A stretch of 64,000 bases of DNA from Porticoccus sp. W117. Its GTDB lineage: Bacteria; Pseudomonadota; Gammaproteobacteria; Pseudomonadales; Porticoccaceae. Location of the stretch: NCBI RefSeq assembly GCF_030341905.1, contig NZ_JATAAF010000006.1:108960-172959 (forward strand). Reading direction: 5' to 3'. This document shows positions 34,929-45,279 of this stretch, one piece after another. A program made the position numbers and the translations under genes. How positions within the stretch are numbered: position 1 is the stretch's first letter; every line of letters begins with the position of its first letter. The notes under the pieces were generated by a model. That model searched no databases. It was given only the letters and a program-made list of their open reading frames with translations, and was not told where the DNA came from.

Positions 34929-35507
34929 TTAAGCATAGTTGCCGTTCACAAACTCCCAATTCACCAAATTCCAGAACGCACCCATGTAAGCCGGGCGGGC
35001 GTTGCGGTAGTCGATGTAGTAGGCGTGCTCCCACAGGTCGACAGTAAGCACTGGAGTGTCGTTGCCAGTGAGCGGGGTTTCCGCGTTGCTGGTGTTGACG
35101 ATGGCCAGGGAGCCGTCGGCTTTTTTCACCAACCAGGTCCAGCTGGAACCGAAGTTGTTGATGGCGCTGTTGGTAAATTCTTCTTTAAACGCGTCGAAAG
35201 AACCGAAGCTGGCGTTGATGGCGTCGGCAATGGCGCCAGTGGCTTCGCCGCCGCCGTTGGGGCTCAGACAATTCCAGTAGAAGCTGTGGTTCCAGATTTG
35301 CGCGGCGTTGTTGAACACACCACCGGAAGAGGCCTTAACGATTTCTTCCAGGGTTTTGCCTTCAAACTCGCTGCCAGGCAGCAGGCCGTTGAGCTTGTCC
35401 ACGTAGGTTTTGTGGTGCTTGCCGTAGTGGTATTCCAGGGTTTCGCTAGAGATGTGCGGTTCCAGTGCGTCTTGGGCATAGGGCAGCGCGGGCAATTCTA
35501 TACTCAT
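34929..35507 (-). CDS. sodB: Iron superoxide dismutase SodB
   Basis: Dismutates superoxide in the cytoplasm. The 192-residue product has family length and motifs: ISSETLEYHYGKHHKTYVDK (first His ligand), GVFNNAAQIWNHSFYWNCLS (second His), and the DLWEHAYYIDYRNARPAYMG metal-binding signature DxWEHAYY. QIWNHSFYWNCL favours iron over manganese. It has its own terminator. Confidence 0.97.
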   Translation of the reverse strand: MSIELPALPYAQDALEPHISSETLEYHYGKHHKTYVDKLNGLLPGSEFEGKTLEEIVKASSGGVFNNAAQIWNHSFYWNCLSPNGGGEATGAIADAINASFGSFDAFKEEFTNSAINNFGSSWTWLVKKADGSLAIVNTSNAETPLTGNDTPVLTVDLWEHAYYIDYRNARPAYMGAFWNLVNWEFVNGNYA

Positions 35508-35594
35508 GGCTAGTTCCTTAATAAGTAGTTTTGCTGGTGGATAAAACGTGGCTATTAAAGCGTTGCTCAGGTAAAAATTTTGTGAACAGAGGCG

Positions 35595-35624
35595 AAAAAA
35601 AGCCCCGTCTTGGACGAGGCTTTT
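35595..35624 (-). terminator. Intrinsic terminator of groESL
   Basis: On the minus strand GCCTCGTC, a short loop, GACGGGGC and seven Ts. It starts 19 bp after the groEL stop. Confidence 0.9.
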
Positions 35625-35642
35625 CGCTAGGTGTTGCCGGGC

Positions 35643-37298
<1,656 letters not shown>

Positions 37299-37337
37299 TT
37301 AACTTTGAATCTGTCTGTGTTAATAAACAGTCGAACC

Positions 37338-37631
37338 TCAGGCTTCGATAACGCCAAAGATCTCGCTTTCGTTCATGATGATCAGCTCTTCACCGTCTAC
37401 AGTTACGGTGTTGCTGCCAGCGTAGGGGCCAAATACCACCTGATCGCCTACCTGTACGGATACCGCACGCACGTCACCGTTATCCAGCACCTTGCCAGCG
37501 CCTACGGCCACAACTTCACCCTGGTTGGGCTTTTCTTTGGCAGCACCTGGCAGCAGAATGCCACCGGCGGTTTTTTCTTCCTCTTCCTTGCGGCGTACTA
37601 CCACGCGGTCGTGTAAGGGACGAATTTTCAT
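37338..37631 (-). CDS. groS: Co-chaperonin GroES
   Basis: The 97-residue lid of GroEL. Starts [20 protein letters not shown], contains the mobile loop [20 protein letters not shown] and ends in [16 protein letters not shown]. It is the first gene of the groESL operon. Confidence 0.98.
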   Translation of the reverse strand: MKIRPLHDRVVVRRKEEEEKTAGGILLPGAAKEKPNQGEVVAVGAGKVLDNGDVRAVSVQVGDQVVFGPYAGSNTVTVDGEELIIMNESEIFGVIEA

Positions 37632-37720
37632 CTTGGTTGTCTCCAGCTTTAGCTTTTAAAACAATCAGTTAGTTGAGTTAGTTTGTAAGTAGCGCGCGAG
37701 TCTACCCCCGCGATGTAACC

Positions 37721-37750
37721 CTATGTGGTGGCACCCTGAGCAAAATCAAG
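37721..37750 (-). promoter_or_regulatory. Heat-shock sigma32-like promoter of groESL
   Basis: On the minus strand CTTGATT, 15 bases, CCACATAG, compared with the RpoH consensus CTTGAA and CCCCATNT. It lies about 90 bp upstream of groES. The remaining gap up to 37840 shows nothing else; from 37841 a MITE-like element fills the space to fxsA. Confidence 0.55.
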
Positions 37751-37840
37751 GGTACCGACACAAAAATTTGAGCCCCAAAACACTTGGGGCAAACAATAGA
37801 TAGGGACATTTAAGTGGGTTTCAAGGGGCTTCAAGGGTTA

Positions 37841-37980
37841 GGGCACTTCTAAAAATAGTGATATTTTCGTGAGAGCAAGGCGGCGACGCACGGAGACCCG
37901 CAGTGTATAAGACATACATGAGGAGTCGAGTACGGCGCCAACACAGCTATCGCGGAGATAGCGCATTTTTAGATGTGCCC
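37841..37980. mobile_element. MITE-like element abutting the fxsA stop
   Basis: 140 bp with terminal inverted repeats GGGCACTTCTAAAAAT and its complement ATTTTTAGATGTGCCC (one mismatch in 16). It is flanked on both sides by GTTA, a candidate 4-bp target duplication (37837-37840 and 37981-37984). No coding frame is visible. Similar GGGCAC-ending short elements are, from general recollection, widespread in gammaproteobacteria. Confidence 0.75.
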
Positions 37981-37981
37981 G

Positions 37982-38422
37982 TTAATCTTCGCGGCGGTAA
38001 CTGCCTTCGATTACATCCGCATCGTCGCGGCGCGCAGAGCGATGCTCATAGACAGAGCCGCCAGCGCCAACGACGGTGACCAGACCAGACAGCTTGCTGA
38101 ACAGCCAGCGGCGAATACCAGGAGTGAGGCCCGCAAAACCAATGGCGTCGGTGACAAACCCAGGGGTCAACAGCAGTGCACCACTGACCGCCAGCATCAA
38201 CCCCTCCGCCATTTCCTGTGCGGGCATCTGGCCCTGCTGCATTTTCCAGTTGCCACGACGCAACGTATCAAAACCCTGCTTGCGCAACAGAGCAAAGCCA
38301 ATGGCAGCAGTCAGAAACACCAAAGCAATGGTAGGCACTGCACCAATCACACCACCCACCTCAATCAGCAGCCACATCTCCAGGATGGGCATGATTATGA
38401 AAAGCAGAAACAGTGAGCGCAT
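37982..38422 (-). CDS. fxsA: FxsA family membrane protein
   Basis: Cytoplasmic membrane protein; in Escherichia coli FxsA overproduction relieves phage T7 exclusion by F. The 146-residue product has four hydrophobic segments, starting MRSLFLLFIIMPILEMWLLI and including AVSGALLLTPGFVTDAIGFA, the family's core motif. Its stop codon falls inside the duplicated GTTA next to the MITE-like element. Confidence 0.92.
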   Translation of the reverse strand: MRSLFLLFIIMPILEMWLLIEVGGVIGAVPTIALVFLTAAIGFALLRKQGFDTLRRGNWKMQQGQMPAQEMAEGLMLAVSGALLLTPGFVTDAIGFAGLTPGIRRWLFSKLSGLVTVVGAGGSVYEHRSARRDDADVIEGSYRRED

Positions 38423-38494
38423 GGGGGCGTTATCCGGTAGTTGGTAGTGCTTGGGTAGTTATAAGGTGGGGGTAAGTGTGGGAGTTTCAAGGGG

Positions 38495-38548
38495 GGGGCT
38501 GCGGGCTACGAGCAGCGGGCTTCGGGCTGATCGAGCGGGGCCGTCAGC
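38495..38548. repeat. Palindromic repeat split by the IS3 element (right half 39814-39858)
   Basis: The left half GGGCTGCGGGCTACGAGCAG and the right half ending CTCGCAGCCCGTAGC are partial complements belonging to the family at 9925-9996. The IS3-family element inserted between them. Removing the element and one AGC restores a continuous palindromic repeat. Confidence 0.75.
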
Positions 38549-38614
38549 TGTAGTGGTCCAATGGTAGCGGACACATTGTTAAGCCTCATAAAATAGCAGT
38601 AATGAGGAAAGACA

Positions 38615-38920
38615 ATGCCAGTGATCAAAAGACGTAAATTCAGCGACGCATTCAAAGCCGATGCAATCCAGTTGGTGCTTGAGCAGGACTATACGCCCAA
38701 AGAGGCTGCTTCCAGCTTGGGAGTTACGCCCGATATACTGCGCCGCTGGATTCGACAAGCAGAGGCTCGTAAACAAGGCAGCATAGAGACAGGGGAAGAG
38801 CCGCTGTTAGAAAGTGAACGTACAGAGCTATTAAGATTGCGTCGAGAGAATAAGCGCCTGGAAATGGAGCGTGAGATTCTAAAAAAGGCGACGGCCTTCT
38901 TCGCCAAAGAGTCGAATTGA
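38615..38920 (+). CDS. IS3-family transposase OrfA
   Basis: The 101-residue DNA-binding part of the transposase. Helix-turn-helix KRRKFSDAFKADAIQLVLEQ and SLGVTPDILRRWIRQAEARK, then a leucine zipper ELLRLRRENKRLEMEREILK. The heptanucleotide A-AAA-AAG at 38881-38887 lies in the KK codons near the end and should allow a -1 frameshift into orfB. Confidence 0.95.
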   Translation: MPVIKRRKFSDAFKADAIQLVLEQDYTPKEAASSLGVTPDILRRWIRQAEARKQGSIETGEEPLLESERTELLRLRRENKRLEMEREILKKATAFFAKESN

Positions 38921-39783
38921 GATACGGCTTCATTGCCCAGCAGAAGAAGGCCTACCCGGTTGCGGTTCTGTGCCGAGTGATGCAGGTCAGCCGCAGCGGT
39001 TTTTACAGCTACCTAAAGCGGCCACCTTCACCTCAAGAGGGCGGCAGTGAGCTGGAGAGGGATGTCAGGCGGGTGTTCGATGAATCTGGTCAAACCTATG
39101 GTTCACGCCGACTGCTCAAGGCTTTGAAGACTCTTGGCTATCGTATTGGCCGCTACGCTGTTCGCAGCTTAATGCGTCGACTTGGGTTGGTAGTGAGGCA
39201 CAAGCTGCGTTTTCGAGTCACAACGAATAGTCGGCATGGAATGCCAGTAGCAAGCAATGTGTTAAACCGCGCATTCGACGTGAAAGAGGCTAATCGGGTG
39301 TGGGGTAGCGATATTACCTACATATGGACAGATGAAGGATGGCTTTATCTGGCAGTGGTCATTGACCTTTACTCGCGCAAAGTGGTGGGTTGGTCGATGG
39401 AGCATCGGATGGGGAGTTCTTTGGCGGTGCGAGCATTGCGATTGGCCTGCCAAACACGCCAGCCCTCACCTGGGCTGATTCACCACTCAGACCGTGGTGT
39501 GCAGTATGCCAGCCAACCTTATCAGCAAGTTTTGGATGAATGGCAAATGGTGGGCAGCATGAGCCGTAAGGGCGACTGCTGGGACAATGCTGTCGTGGAG
39601 CGATTCTTCCGGAGCCTCAAGGTAGAGCGGGTGAGCCGTGCACGGTATCGTACCCGTGCGGCCGCTAAGGCCGACATCTTGGATTACATTGTGATGTTTT
39701 ATAACAGCCGCCGCTTACACAGTTATTTGGGCTACCAGAGCCCCAATGTTTATGAAGCGACAGCATTTAGAAAGGCGGCTTAG
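38917..39783 (+). CDS. IS3-family transposase OrfB (DDE integrase)
   Basis: Catalytic part, made as an OrfAB fusion by -1 frameshift; the orfB frame is open upstream to 38875, through the slippery site. The 288-residue product has HTH_21 (SRRLLKALKTLGYRIGRYAV) and an rve core with the DDE residues in VWGSDITYI, HHSDRGVQYAS and GDCWDNAVVERFFRSLKVER. A separate TTG start at 38917 is possible. Confidence 0.95.
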   Translation: MRYGFIAQQKKAYPVAVLCRVMQVSRSGFYSYLKRPPSPQEGGSELERDVRRVFDESGQTYGSRRLLKALKTLGYRIGRYAVRSLMRRLGLVVRHKLRFRVTTNSRHGMPVASNVLNRAFDVKEANRVWGSDITYIWTDEGWLYLAVVIDLYSRKVVGWSMEHRMGSSLAVRALRLACQTRQPSPGLIHHSDRGVQYASQPYQQVLDEWQMVGSMSRKGDCWDNAVVERFFRSLKVERVSRARYRTRAAAKADILDYIVMFYNSRRLHSYLGYQSPNVYEATAFRKAA

Positions 39784-39869
39784 CAAAGTGTCCGTTTTTA
39801 CTTGACCACTACAAGCCTGAGCGCAGCCCGAATCTCGCAGCCCGTAGCTTTTCCCGCTACCCTACCCCC

Positions 39870-40178
39870 ATGGAATCCACTCCCCAAGAGCGCATTTACG
39901 CCGTACTTCACTCCATCCCGCCCGGCAAAGTGGTCACCTATGGTCAGGTGGCGGAACTGGCGGGTTTGCCACGGGCAGCGAGGCTGGTTGGAACGACGCT
40001 CAAGAAACTACCAACTGGTTCCACCCTGCCATGGCATCGGGTGATTAACTCCGCCGGTAAAATCAGCTTTCCCAGCGAACACCCCAATCACAAACGTCAG
40101 CGGCAATTGCTGCTGGATGAAGGGGTATTGTTTCGTGGAGATAGAGTGAAACTACGGGAATACCAATGGCGGCCTTAG
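39870..40178 (+). CDS. Alkyltransferase-like protein (ATL)
   Basis: The 102-residue product has the O6-methylguanine transferase DNA-binding fold: IPPGKVVTYGQVAELAGLPR and the recognition helix AARLVGTTLKKLP. The active-site PCHR motif reads PWHRVI, with Trp in place of Cys, so it cannot transfer methyl groups. ATL proteins bind alkylated guanine and recruit nucleotide-excision repair. It converges with the AmpG-like gene, overlapping it by 4 bp. Confidence 0.93.
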   Translation: MESTPQERIYAVLHSIPPGKVVTYGQVAELAGLPRAARLVGTTLKKLPTGSTLPWHRVINSAGKISFPSEHPNHKRQRQLLLDEGVLFRGDRVKLREYQWRP

Positions 40179-41539
40179 GGTTTCTGAACTGCCGCCAAAC
40201 TCTCTTTCTGCCGAAAATGGTAGAAAAACCATATTGCCAATACGATAGCTGGAATACCTATACCGGCGGCATATAAGAAGAAGTGGTGGTAGCCAAACCC
40301 ATCAACAACTACCCCAGAAAAGCCACTGATAAATTTTCCTGGCAGGGTCATTAACGAACTGAACAGCGCATACTGAGTTGCGGTATACGCCCTATTAGTC
40401 AAACTCGACAGATAGGCAATAAACACTGCATTGGAAAAGCCGCCACTCAAATTGTCGCCACTGATCACCCAAGCCAACCATTGCATGTCTGGGCCTGTAT
40501 TTGCCAACCATGCAAATGGCAGATTAGCCAGTGCTACAGCTACCGCTCCGACAATCAGGGGTTTGTATATCCCATATCTGACGACACACAAACCTCCGAT
40601 AAACGAACCTGCAATCGTCATAAAGAAGCCAAACACCTTGGTAACTGTTGCAATCTCTGATTTGGTAAAACCCAAATCAAGATAAAACGGATTGGCCATA
40701 ATACCCATGGTGATATCACTCAGCCTGAAAAGGCTGATAAAGAGAAGTATCCATAATGCATCCCGGCCATTTCGCTTGAAGAAATCCACAAACGGGCTAA
40801 CGACAGCACCAATAAACCAGGCCTCAATTCGGCGCCAGCGGCCTGGCCGGTCGCTGTGAGTTAACCGCCGGAGTTGTTGTTCCAGTTCTTGAGTATCATC
40901 ACTGATAATTCGTTTCGGCTCCCGAATACATAATACAGTTACCACCCCTACCAGCATGAACGCAGCCATAGCTATATAAGCACTTTCCCAATTCGCCCAA
41001 TCAGCTATATACAACGCCCCAGCCCCAGCAACCAGAAGCGCCAAGCGGTAACCAAAAATGTAACAAGCAGACATCGCACCTTGATATTCATCAACCGCCG
41101 ATTCAATGCGGAACGCGTCTATAGCAATATCCTGAGTTGCCGCAGAAAAGGCGATTAATACAGCACAAAGAGCAAACGGATACAGGGCTTGATCTGGCTG
41201 AAAAAGCACCAAACTGAGCAATCCGGCCATGATTCCCAGCTGGGCGATCAGCATCCAGCTACGGCGCTGCCCTAACGTACGTGTAAACCACGGCAAACCA
41301 ATACGATCTACCACAGGAGCCCACAAAACTTTGATTGAATACGTAATGCCCACCCAACCAAAAAATCCAATAGCTGTACGGCTAACTCCCTCATCCCTCA
41401 GCCAGGCAGTTAAGGTAGAAAAAACCAGCAAGTAAGGTAAGCCCGCAGAAAACCCCAAAAACAGCATCGTTACGACCTGGGGCTTTTTATAGATGCCAAA
41501 AGCCTCACGCCAGGTTGATACGGTATGAACTTGTGCCAT
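40175..41539 (-). CDS. AmpG-like muropeptide permease (MFS)
   Basis: The 454-residue product has 12 to 14 membrane segments and AmpG-type blocks: MLFLGFSAGLPYLLVFSTLT, WLRDEGVSRTAIGFFGWVGI, KVLWAPVVDRIGLP and ATQDIAIDAFRIE. AmpG imports anhydro-muropeptides for cell-wall recycling and ampC induction. ampDE lies 2 kb away. Two AmpG paralogs are common in this group, so the exact role of this copy is uncertain. Confidence 0.9.
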   Translation of the reverse strand: MAQVHTVSTWREAFGIYKKPQVVTMLFLGFSAGLPYLLVFSTLTAWLRDEGVSRTAIGFFGWVGITYSIKVLWAPVVDRIGLPWFTRTLGQRRSWMLIAQLGIMAGLLSLVLFQPDQALYPFALCAVLIAFSAATQDIAIDAFRIESAVDEYQGAMSACYIFGYRLALLVAGAGALYIADWANWESAYIAMAAFMLVGVVTVLCIREPKRIISDDTQELEQQLRRLTHSDRPGRWRRIEAWFIGAVVSPFVDFFKRNGRDALWILLFISLFRLSDITMGIMANPFYLDLGFTKSEIATVTKVFGFFMTIAGSFIGGLCVVRYGIYKPLIVGAVAVALANLPFAWLANTGPDMQWLAWVISGDNLSGGFSNAVFIAYLSSLTNRAYTATQYALFSSLMTLPGKFISGFSGVVVDGFGYHHFFLYAAGIGIPAIVLAIWFFYHFRQKESLAAVQKP

Positions 41540-41622
41540 TTACTTGTCCATTATTTTTATTGATCGCCATCGGCGCTGCAGGCACCAATGCTATACTGCC
41601 GCCGCCTTAAGGACAAAGAACA

Positions 41623-42507
41623 ATGCAGCCAATCATCGAAGTTCGCAATCTGATTAAACAATTCGGCAGTTTCCGGGCTGTGGACAATATCTCTTTCGAT
41701 ATTCCGGAAGGCGTTTGCTTTGGCCTGCTGGGCCCCAATGGAGCGGGCAAAACCACCACCATTGAAATCATCGAAGGCATTAAAAAGCCCACTTCCGGTG
41801 ATATTCTTTACCAAGGCCAGACGCGAGCTGAGCAGTTCAAGCTGGATATTGGCATCCAGTTCCAGTCCACCGCATTGATGGATTTTGTCACTACCCGTGA
41901 AGTGCTAGAGCTGTTTGGCGGTTTTTACGAAAACCCGGCGCCTATCGATGAACTGGCAGAGTTGTGCCAATTGGGCGACTTCCTCGACAGCTTTGCCACC
42001 AAACTCTCCGGCGGCCAGAAGCAACGCCTGCTGCTGGCCATCGCCCTGATCAATAATCCCAAGCTGTTGTTTCTGGATGAACCCACGACCGGGCTCGACC
42101 CGCAATCCCGGCGCAATTTCTGGCAGTTGATTGAAGACATCAAGCAACAGGGCAAAACCATATTGCTGACTACCCACTATATGGACGAGGCGGAGCAGCT
42201 GTGCGACCAGTTGATTATTATCGACAGCGGCAAAATCATTGCCGAAGGCTCGCCACAACAGTTGCTAAAGCAACACTTCGGGCACAGTTATGTGTGCCTG
42301 GACAGCAGCGATATTGGCAACACGCTGGATGATTTCACAGAGACGGCCACTACGGTCAATGGCCAGATCGAACTGCAAACCCAGTCCGTTGACCAGACCA
42401 TAAAGCAGCTTATGGAAAAGCAGATAAACCTGAGTTCATTGCGAGTCAGAAACCCGACACTGGACGATTTGTTTTTAAAACTAACCGGGCATCATCTGCG
42501 CAATTGA
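41623..42507 (+). CDS. ABC-2 type exporter ATP-binding protein
   Basis: The 294-residue product has Walker A GPNGAGKTT, signature KLSGGQKQR, Walker B LLFLDEPTTGLDPQSRRNFW and switch His in TTHYMDEAEQLCDQL. The C-terminal DUF4162-like tail follows. Only 1 bp separates it from the permease gene. Cargo unknown; daunorubicin-resistance or Nod-type exporters share this plan. Confidence 0.94.
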   Translation: MQPIIEVRNLIKQFGSFRAVDNISFDIPEGVCFGLLGPNGAGKTTTIEIIEGIKKPTSGDILYQGQTRAEQFKLDIGIQFQSTALMDFVTTREVLELFGGFYENPAPIDELAELCQLGDFLDSFATKLSGGQKQRLLLAIALINNPKLLFLDEPTTGLDPQSRRNFWQLIEDIKQQGKTILLTTHYMDEAEQLCDQLIIIDSGKIIAEGSPQQLLKQHFGHSYVCLDSSDIGNTLDDFTETATTVNGQIELQTQSVDQTIKQLMEKQINLSSLRVRNPTLDDLFLKLTGHHLRN

Positions 42508-42508
42508 T

Positions 42509-43498
42509 ATGAAGCAAGTTTTCGCACTCTGGGCCGCCCGTAACCGGGAATACTATCGCGACAAAGCCTCGCTGTTCTGGTCGTTTATCTTTACACCGTT
42601 GCTGGTGGTGATACTGGCGCTGTCGTTTTCTGGCGATGACACCGAGGTGTTTACCATCGGCCTGTTGGGGGATGGCACTTACCCCGGTGCCGAGCGCAAT
42701 TACATCGCCGCTATCAATTACAGCGACCGGGAACGAGCCCTGAAACAGATTCAGTACCAGCAAATCGCCATTCTGTTTGATCCGGCTAACCAGACCTACT
42801 GGCTCAACGAACAGTCCGCCAAAAGCCAGCTGTTAGAAGAATTGCTGGCCAGCGAACTGAACAGCTGGCAACAACAAACAACCAGCGGCCGCCAGGTGCG
42901 TTATATCGACTGGGTACTGCCCGGCATGCTGGCCATGAACATCATGTTCAGCGGGCTGTTTGGCGTGGGTTACGTAATCGTCCGCTACCGCAAAAACGGC
43001 GTACTGAAGCGACTGCAGGCAGCGCCGGTAAAAGCCTGGCAATTTCTGCTCGCACAAGGCATGTCGCGGTTGTCGATTATGCTGGTGGTCACCACCATTT
43101 TGTTTCTTGCCTGTTGGTGGCTGGTGGATTTACTGGTGGTGGGCAGCCCATGGTTGCTGCTATTGATTGCCCTGTTGGGCAATCTCAGCATTATCAGCTT
43201 GGCGTTATTATTCGCCAGCCGCAGCGCCAGCGAGGAATTCACCAACGGCCTGCTGAATGCGGTGAGCTTCCCCATGCTGTTGTTGTCTGAAGTTTGGTTT
43301 TCCCTGGATCGGGCGCCCCAGTGGTTGCAGTGGCTGGCGGAAATTTCGCCACTGACTCATATGGTGAGAGCGGCACGAACCGTGATGTTGGAAGGTGGCG
43401 ACATAAGCCAGATAATGCCCAGTGTGCTGGTGCTTACCGCCATGAGCCTGGTGTTTTTAACCGCTGCCGGCTGGCTTTTTCGCTGGCACCAGGAATAA
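42509..43498 (+). CDS. ABC-2 type exporter permease
   Basis: The 329-residue product has an N-terminal membrane segment, a long extracytoplasmic loop (about 45-155), and five further membrane segments. Family features are NIMFSGLFGVGYVIVRYRKN, GVLKRLQAAPVKAWQFLLAQ and AEISPLTHMVRAARTVMLEG. It is paired with the upstream ATPase. Confidence 0.93.
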   Translation: MKQVFALWAARNREYYRDKASLFWSFIFTPLLVVILALSFSGDDTEVFTIGLLGDGTYPGAERNYIAAINYSDRERALKQIQYQQIAILFDPANQTYWLNEQSAKSQLLEELLASELNSWQQQTTSGRQVRYIDWVLPGMLAMNIMFSGLFGVGYVIVRYRKNGVLKRLQAAPVKAWQFLLAQGMSRLSIMLVVTTILFLACWWLVDLLVVGSPWLLLLIALLGNLSIISLALLFASRSASEEFTNGLLNAVSFPMLLLSEVWFSLDRAPQWLQWLAEISPLTHMVRAARTVMLEGGDISQIMPSVLVLTAMSLVFLTAAGWLFRWHQE

Positions 43499-43503
43499 AC
43501 AAA

Positions 43504-43601
43504 GGTAACAGGACGCGCTGCGCGCTACAGGGTACAGAATACAGGCCGCTGGTTTTTAACTGTTACCTGTAAGGGCGCAGCCCGCCCTGTAATCTGCAAC
43601 C
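43504..43601. repeat. Palindromic repeat between permease and ampE
   Basis: The left arm GGTAACAGGACGCGCTGCGC and the right arm CTGTTACCTGTAAGGGCGCA with GCCCGCCCTGTAATC are partial complements. It sits between two convergent stop codons. Confidence 0.7.
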
Positions 43602-43607
43602 TATGTT

Positions 43608-44510
43608 TTAAAGAACCACCAAAAACGCAATCAGGCAGAGCCACAACACCATGGCGCGATGAAACAGGTTATGCACGGCTTCTAACTCCGCTACCTGTAT
43701 ATCCGCGCGGTCTACATCTGCCGACAAAGCCCCAACTACATAATGCAATAACACCTGGCCGGTCGTGCGTATGGGGCATACAACGCATTCTTTCCAATGG
43801 TGCATACAACAGCCAAAGTTGCCGACCAAAGCAAAGGTAAAGCCGAGAATGCGCACCGGCACCCATTCCATCAGCCACAGCCAGCGTTGGGCAAGGTTAA
43901 GGCTGGGGCAGTTAATGCCGTCGCTGTCGTCACATTTTTCGTCTGCCTGATCCCGGGATTGCTTACGGTTGGCCTGCAATTCGCTGAGGCGATAAAGTAT
44001 TGCACCGGGAACGCCCAACAGGAAAAACCAGAAAACCACCGGAAAGCTGTGTTCGAAAAAGCGGTAAGAAAGGTTTTGTAACAGCGCTTGGTGTAACTCT
44101 TCGTCACTGTCACGCACCGGGGTGGTTTCACCATCGACCGATTCCAGTACCAGTTCCTCACCTTCCAGTTCCATGGCGTCGTGAAATACCGCCTGGCGAT
44201 CTTCCTGTTCCACATGGCCTTCAATGGTCTGCAGGCTGGCAGGCAAGTTGCCCCGCCCCAGGCAATAGAGCAGCACCAGCAAGCCAAAAACCGTGGTACC
44301 TAACATGCCCAACCACTGTGCCACCAGATAGCCCAGCAGCCACATAAGTGCTGTCGGCAACAGCAGCGAAACAATAAATTTCGGCAGGGTCAGCGGCCCT
44401 TCACCCAGCTGCTTGATCCAACTGAAAAACCAGCCGTCCTGATGCAGTAAGCGCAAATCCGGAATCAACCGATGCAGGCCCAAGGCTACAAGAATTATCA
44501 AAAATTCCAT
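43608..44510 (-). CDS. ampE: AmpE, beta-lactamase induction membrane protein
   Basis: The 300-residue membrane protein starts MEFLIILVALGLHRLIPDLR and has GHVEQEDRQAVFHDAMELEG and ENLSYRFFEHSFPVVFWFFL-type segments (LSYRFFEHSFPVVFWFFLLG) typical of AmpE. Its role is poorly known; it is the membrane partner of AmpD in the ampDE operon. The ATG lies 3 bp after the ampD stop. Confidence 0.92.
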   Translation of the reverse strand: MEFLIILVALGLHRLIPDLRLLHQDGWFFSWIKQLGEGPLTLPKFIVSLLLPTALMWLLGYLVAQWLGMLGTTVFGLLVLLYCLGRGNLPASLQTIEGHVEQEDRQAVFHDAMELEGEELVLESVDGETTPVRDSDEELHQALLQNLSYRFFEHSFPVVFWFFLLGVPGAILYRLSELQANRKQSRDQADEKCDDSDGINCPSLNLAQRWLWLMEWVPVRILGFTFALVGNFGCCMHHWKECVVCPIRTTGQVLLHYVVGALSADVDRADIQVAELEAVHNLFHRAMVLWLCLIAFLVVL

Positions 44511-44513
44511 CTG

Positions 44514-45083
44514 TTACCCCACTTGGTTCAGAAGCTCTAGCGCACTTTTGTAACGCACCCAATCAAATGCCGGCCCGGGATCAGTCTTTCGCCCCGGCGC
44601 GATATCACTGTGGCCGACAATACGCTCCGTGGTTAAGCCGGGAAAGTGCGCCATTAACTCCCGAGTAACCTCTACCAGGCACGCGTACTGTTCGTCACTG
44701 TAGGGCAACTCATCTGTGCCTTCCAGTTCTATGCCAATGGAAAAATCGTTGCAGTTTTCCCTACCCTCAAACTGCGACGCCCCCGCGTGCCAGGCGCGGG
44801 CATGTAACGGTACGAACTGGGTCACTTTGCCCTGACGGTCGATCAACAAGTGTGACGATACCTGCAAGTCCGCAATGGTGGCAAAGTACGGGTGCTCTGC
44901 GCCGTTGAGGTCATTGCAAAAAAAACGCGTCACATGGCCGCCGCCAAACTCCCCCGGCGGCAGGCTGATATTGTGAATCACCAGCAAGTCCACCGGCGTA
45001 TTATCCGGCCTTTGGTTGTGATTAGGGGAAGGCACTTGCACCGCATCGCGCAGCCAACCCTCGGAGTCGATCGCAGTTGTCAT
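44514..45083 (-). CDS. ampD: 1,6-anhydro-N-acetylmuramyl-L-alanine amidase AmpD
   Basis: Cytoplasmic zinc amidase that cleaves anhydro-muropeptides in cell-wall recycling and so keeps ampC repressed. The 189-residue product has the amidase_2 blocks VDLLVIHNISLPPGEFGGGH (first zinc His), HARAWHAGASQFEGRENCND and VGHSDIAPGRKTDPGPAFDW (second His and Asp). It lies directly upstream of ampE. Confidence 0.96.
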   Translation of the reverse strand: MTTAIDSEGWLRDAVQVPSPNHNQRPDNTPVDLLVIHNISLPPGEFGGGHVTRFFCNDLNGAEHPYFATIADLQVSSHLLIDRQGKVTQFVPLHARAWHAGASQFEGRENCNDFSIGIELEGTDELPYSDEQYACLVEVTRELMAHFPGLTTERIVGHSDIAPGRKTDPGPAFDWVRYKSALELLNQVG

Positions 45084-45150
45084 CAGGGCATCTTAGCGCG
45101 GTGGCATGCAGAAAGAAATTCAGAACTTTGGTGTGACTTTTTCGGCCTTT

Positions 45151-45240
45151 GTAGGGCGGATTAGCTGCGAAGCGGCGTAATCCGCCAATAAAGCACACAA
45201 AATTATCTGGTGGATTACGCCTACGGCTAATCCCCCCTAC
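45151..45240. repeat. Palindromic repeat, GTAGGGCGGATTA family
   Basis: Left arm GTAGGGCGGATTAGCTGCGA and right arm ending GGCTAATCCCCCCTAC, with inner pairing GCGTAATCCGCCA/TGGTGGATTACGC. A sister copy lies at 32981-33068. It lies between the ampD start and the DUF1631 gene stop. Confidence 0.88.
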
Positions 45241-45279
45241 AGATTCAAGGCTTAGCGCGATGGCTAGGAGAAGGAAATT

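Larger units (their letters stand above)
38549..39813 (+). mobile_element. IS3-family insertion sequence, complete
   Basis: 1265 bp. Terminal inverted repeats start TGTAGTGGTC and contain a shared CGGACAC (left 38549-38577, right 39784-39813). Flanking AGC on both sides (38546-38548 and 39814-39816) is the 3-bp target duplication. It carries overlapping orfA and orfB with an A-AAA-AAG slippery site, the standard organisation. Both frames are intact, so the element may be active. Confidence 0.95.

Noticed and set aside
37841..37980. Small RNA gene between groES and fxsA
   Set aside because: Terminal inverted repeats and a 4-bp duplication explain it better as a MITE-like insertion; no promoter was evident.
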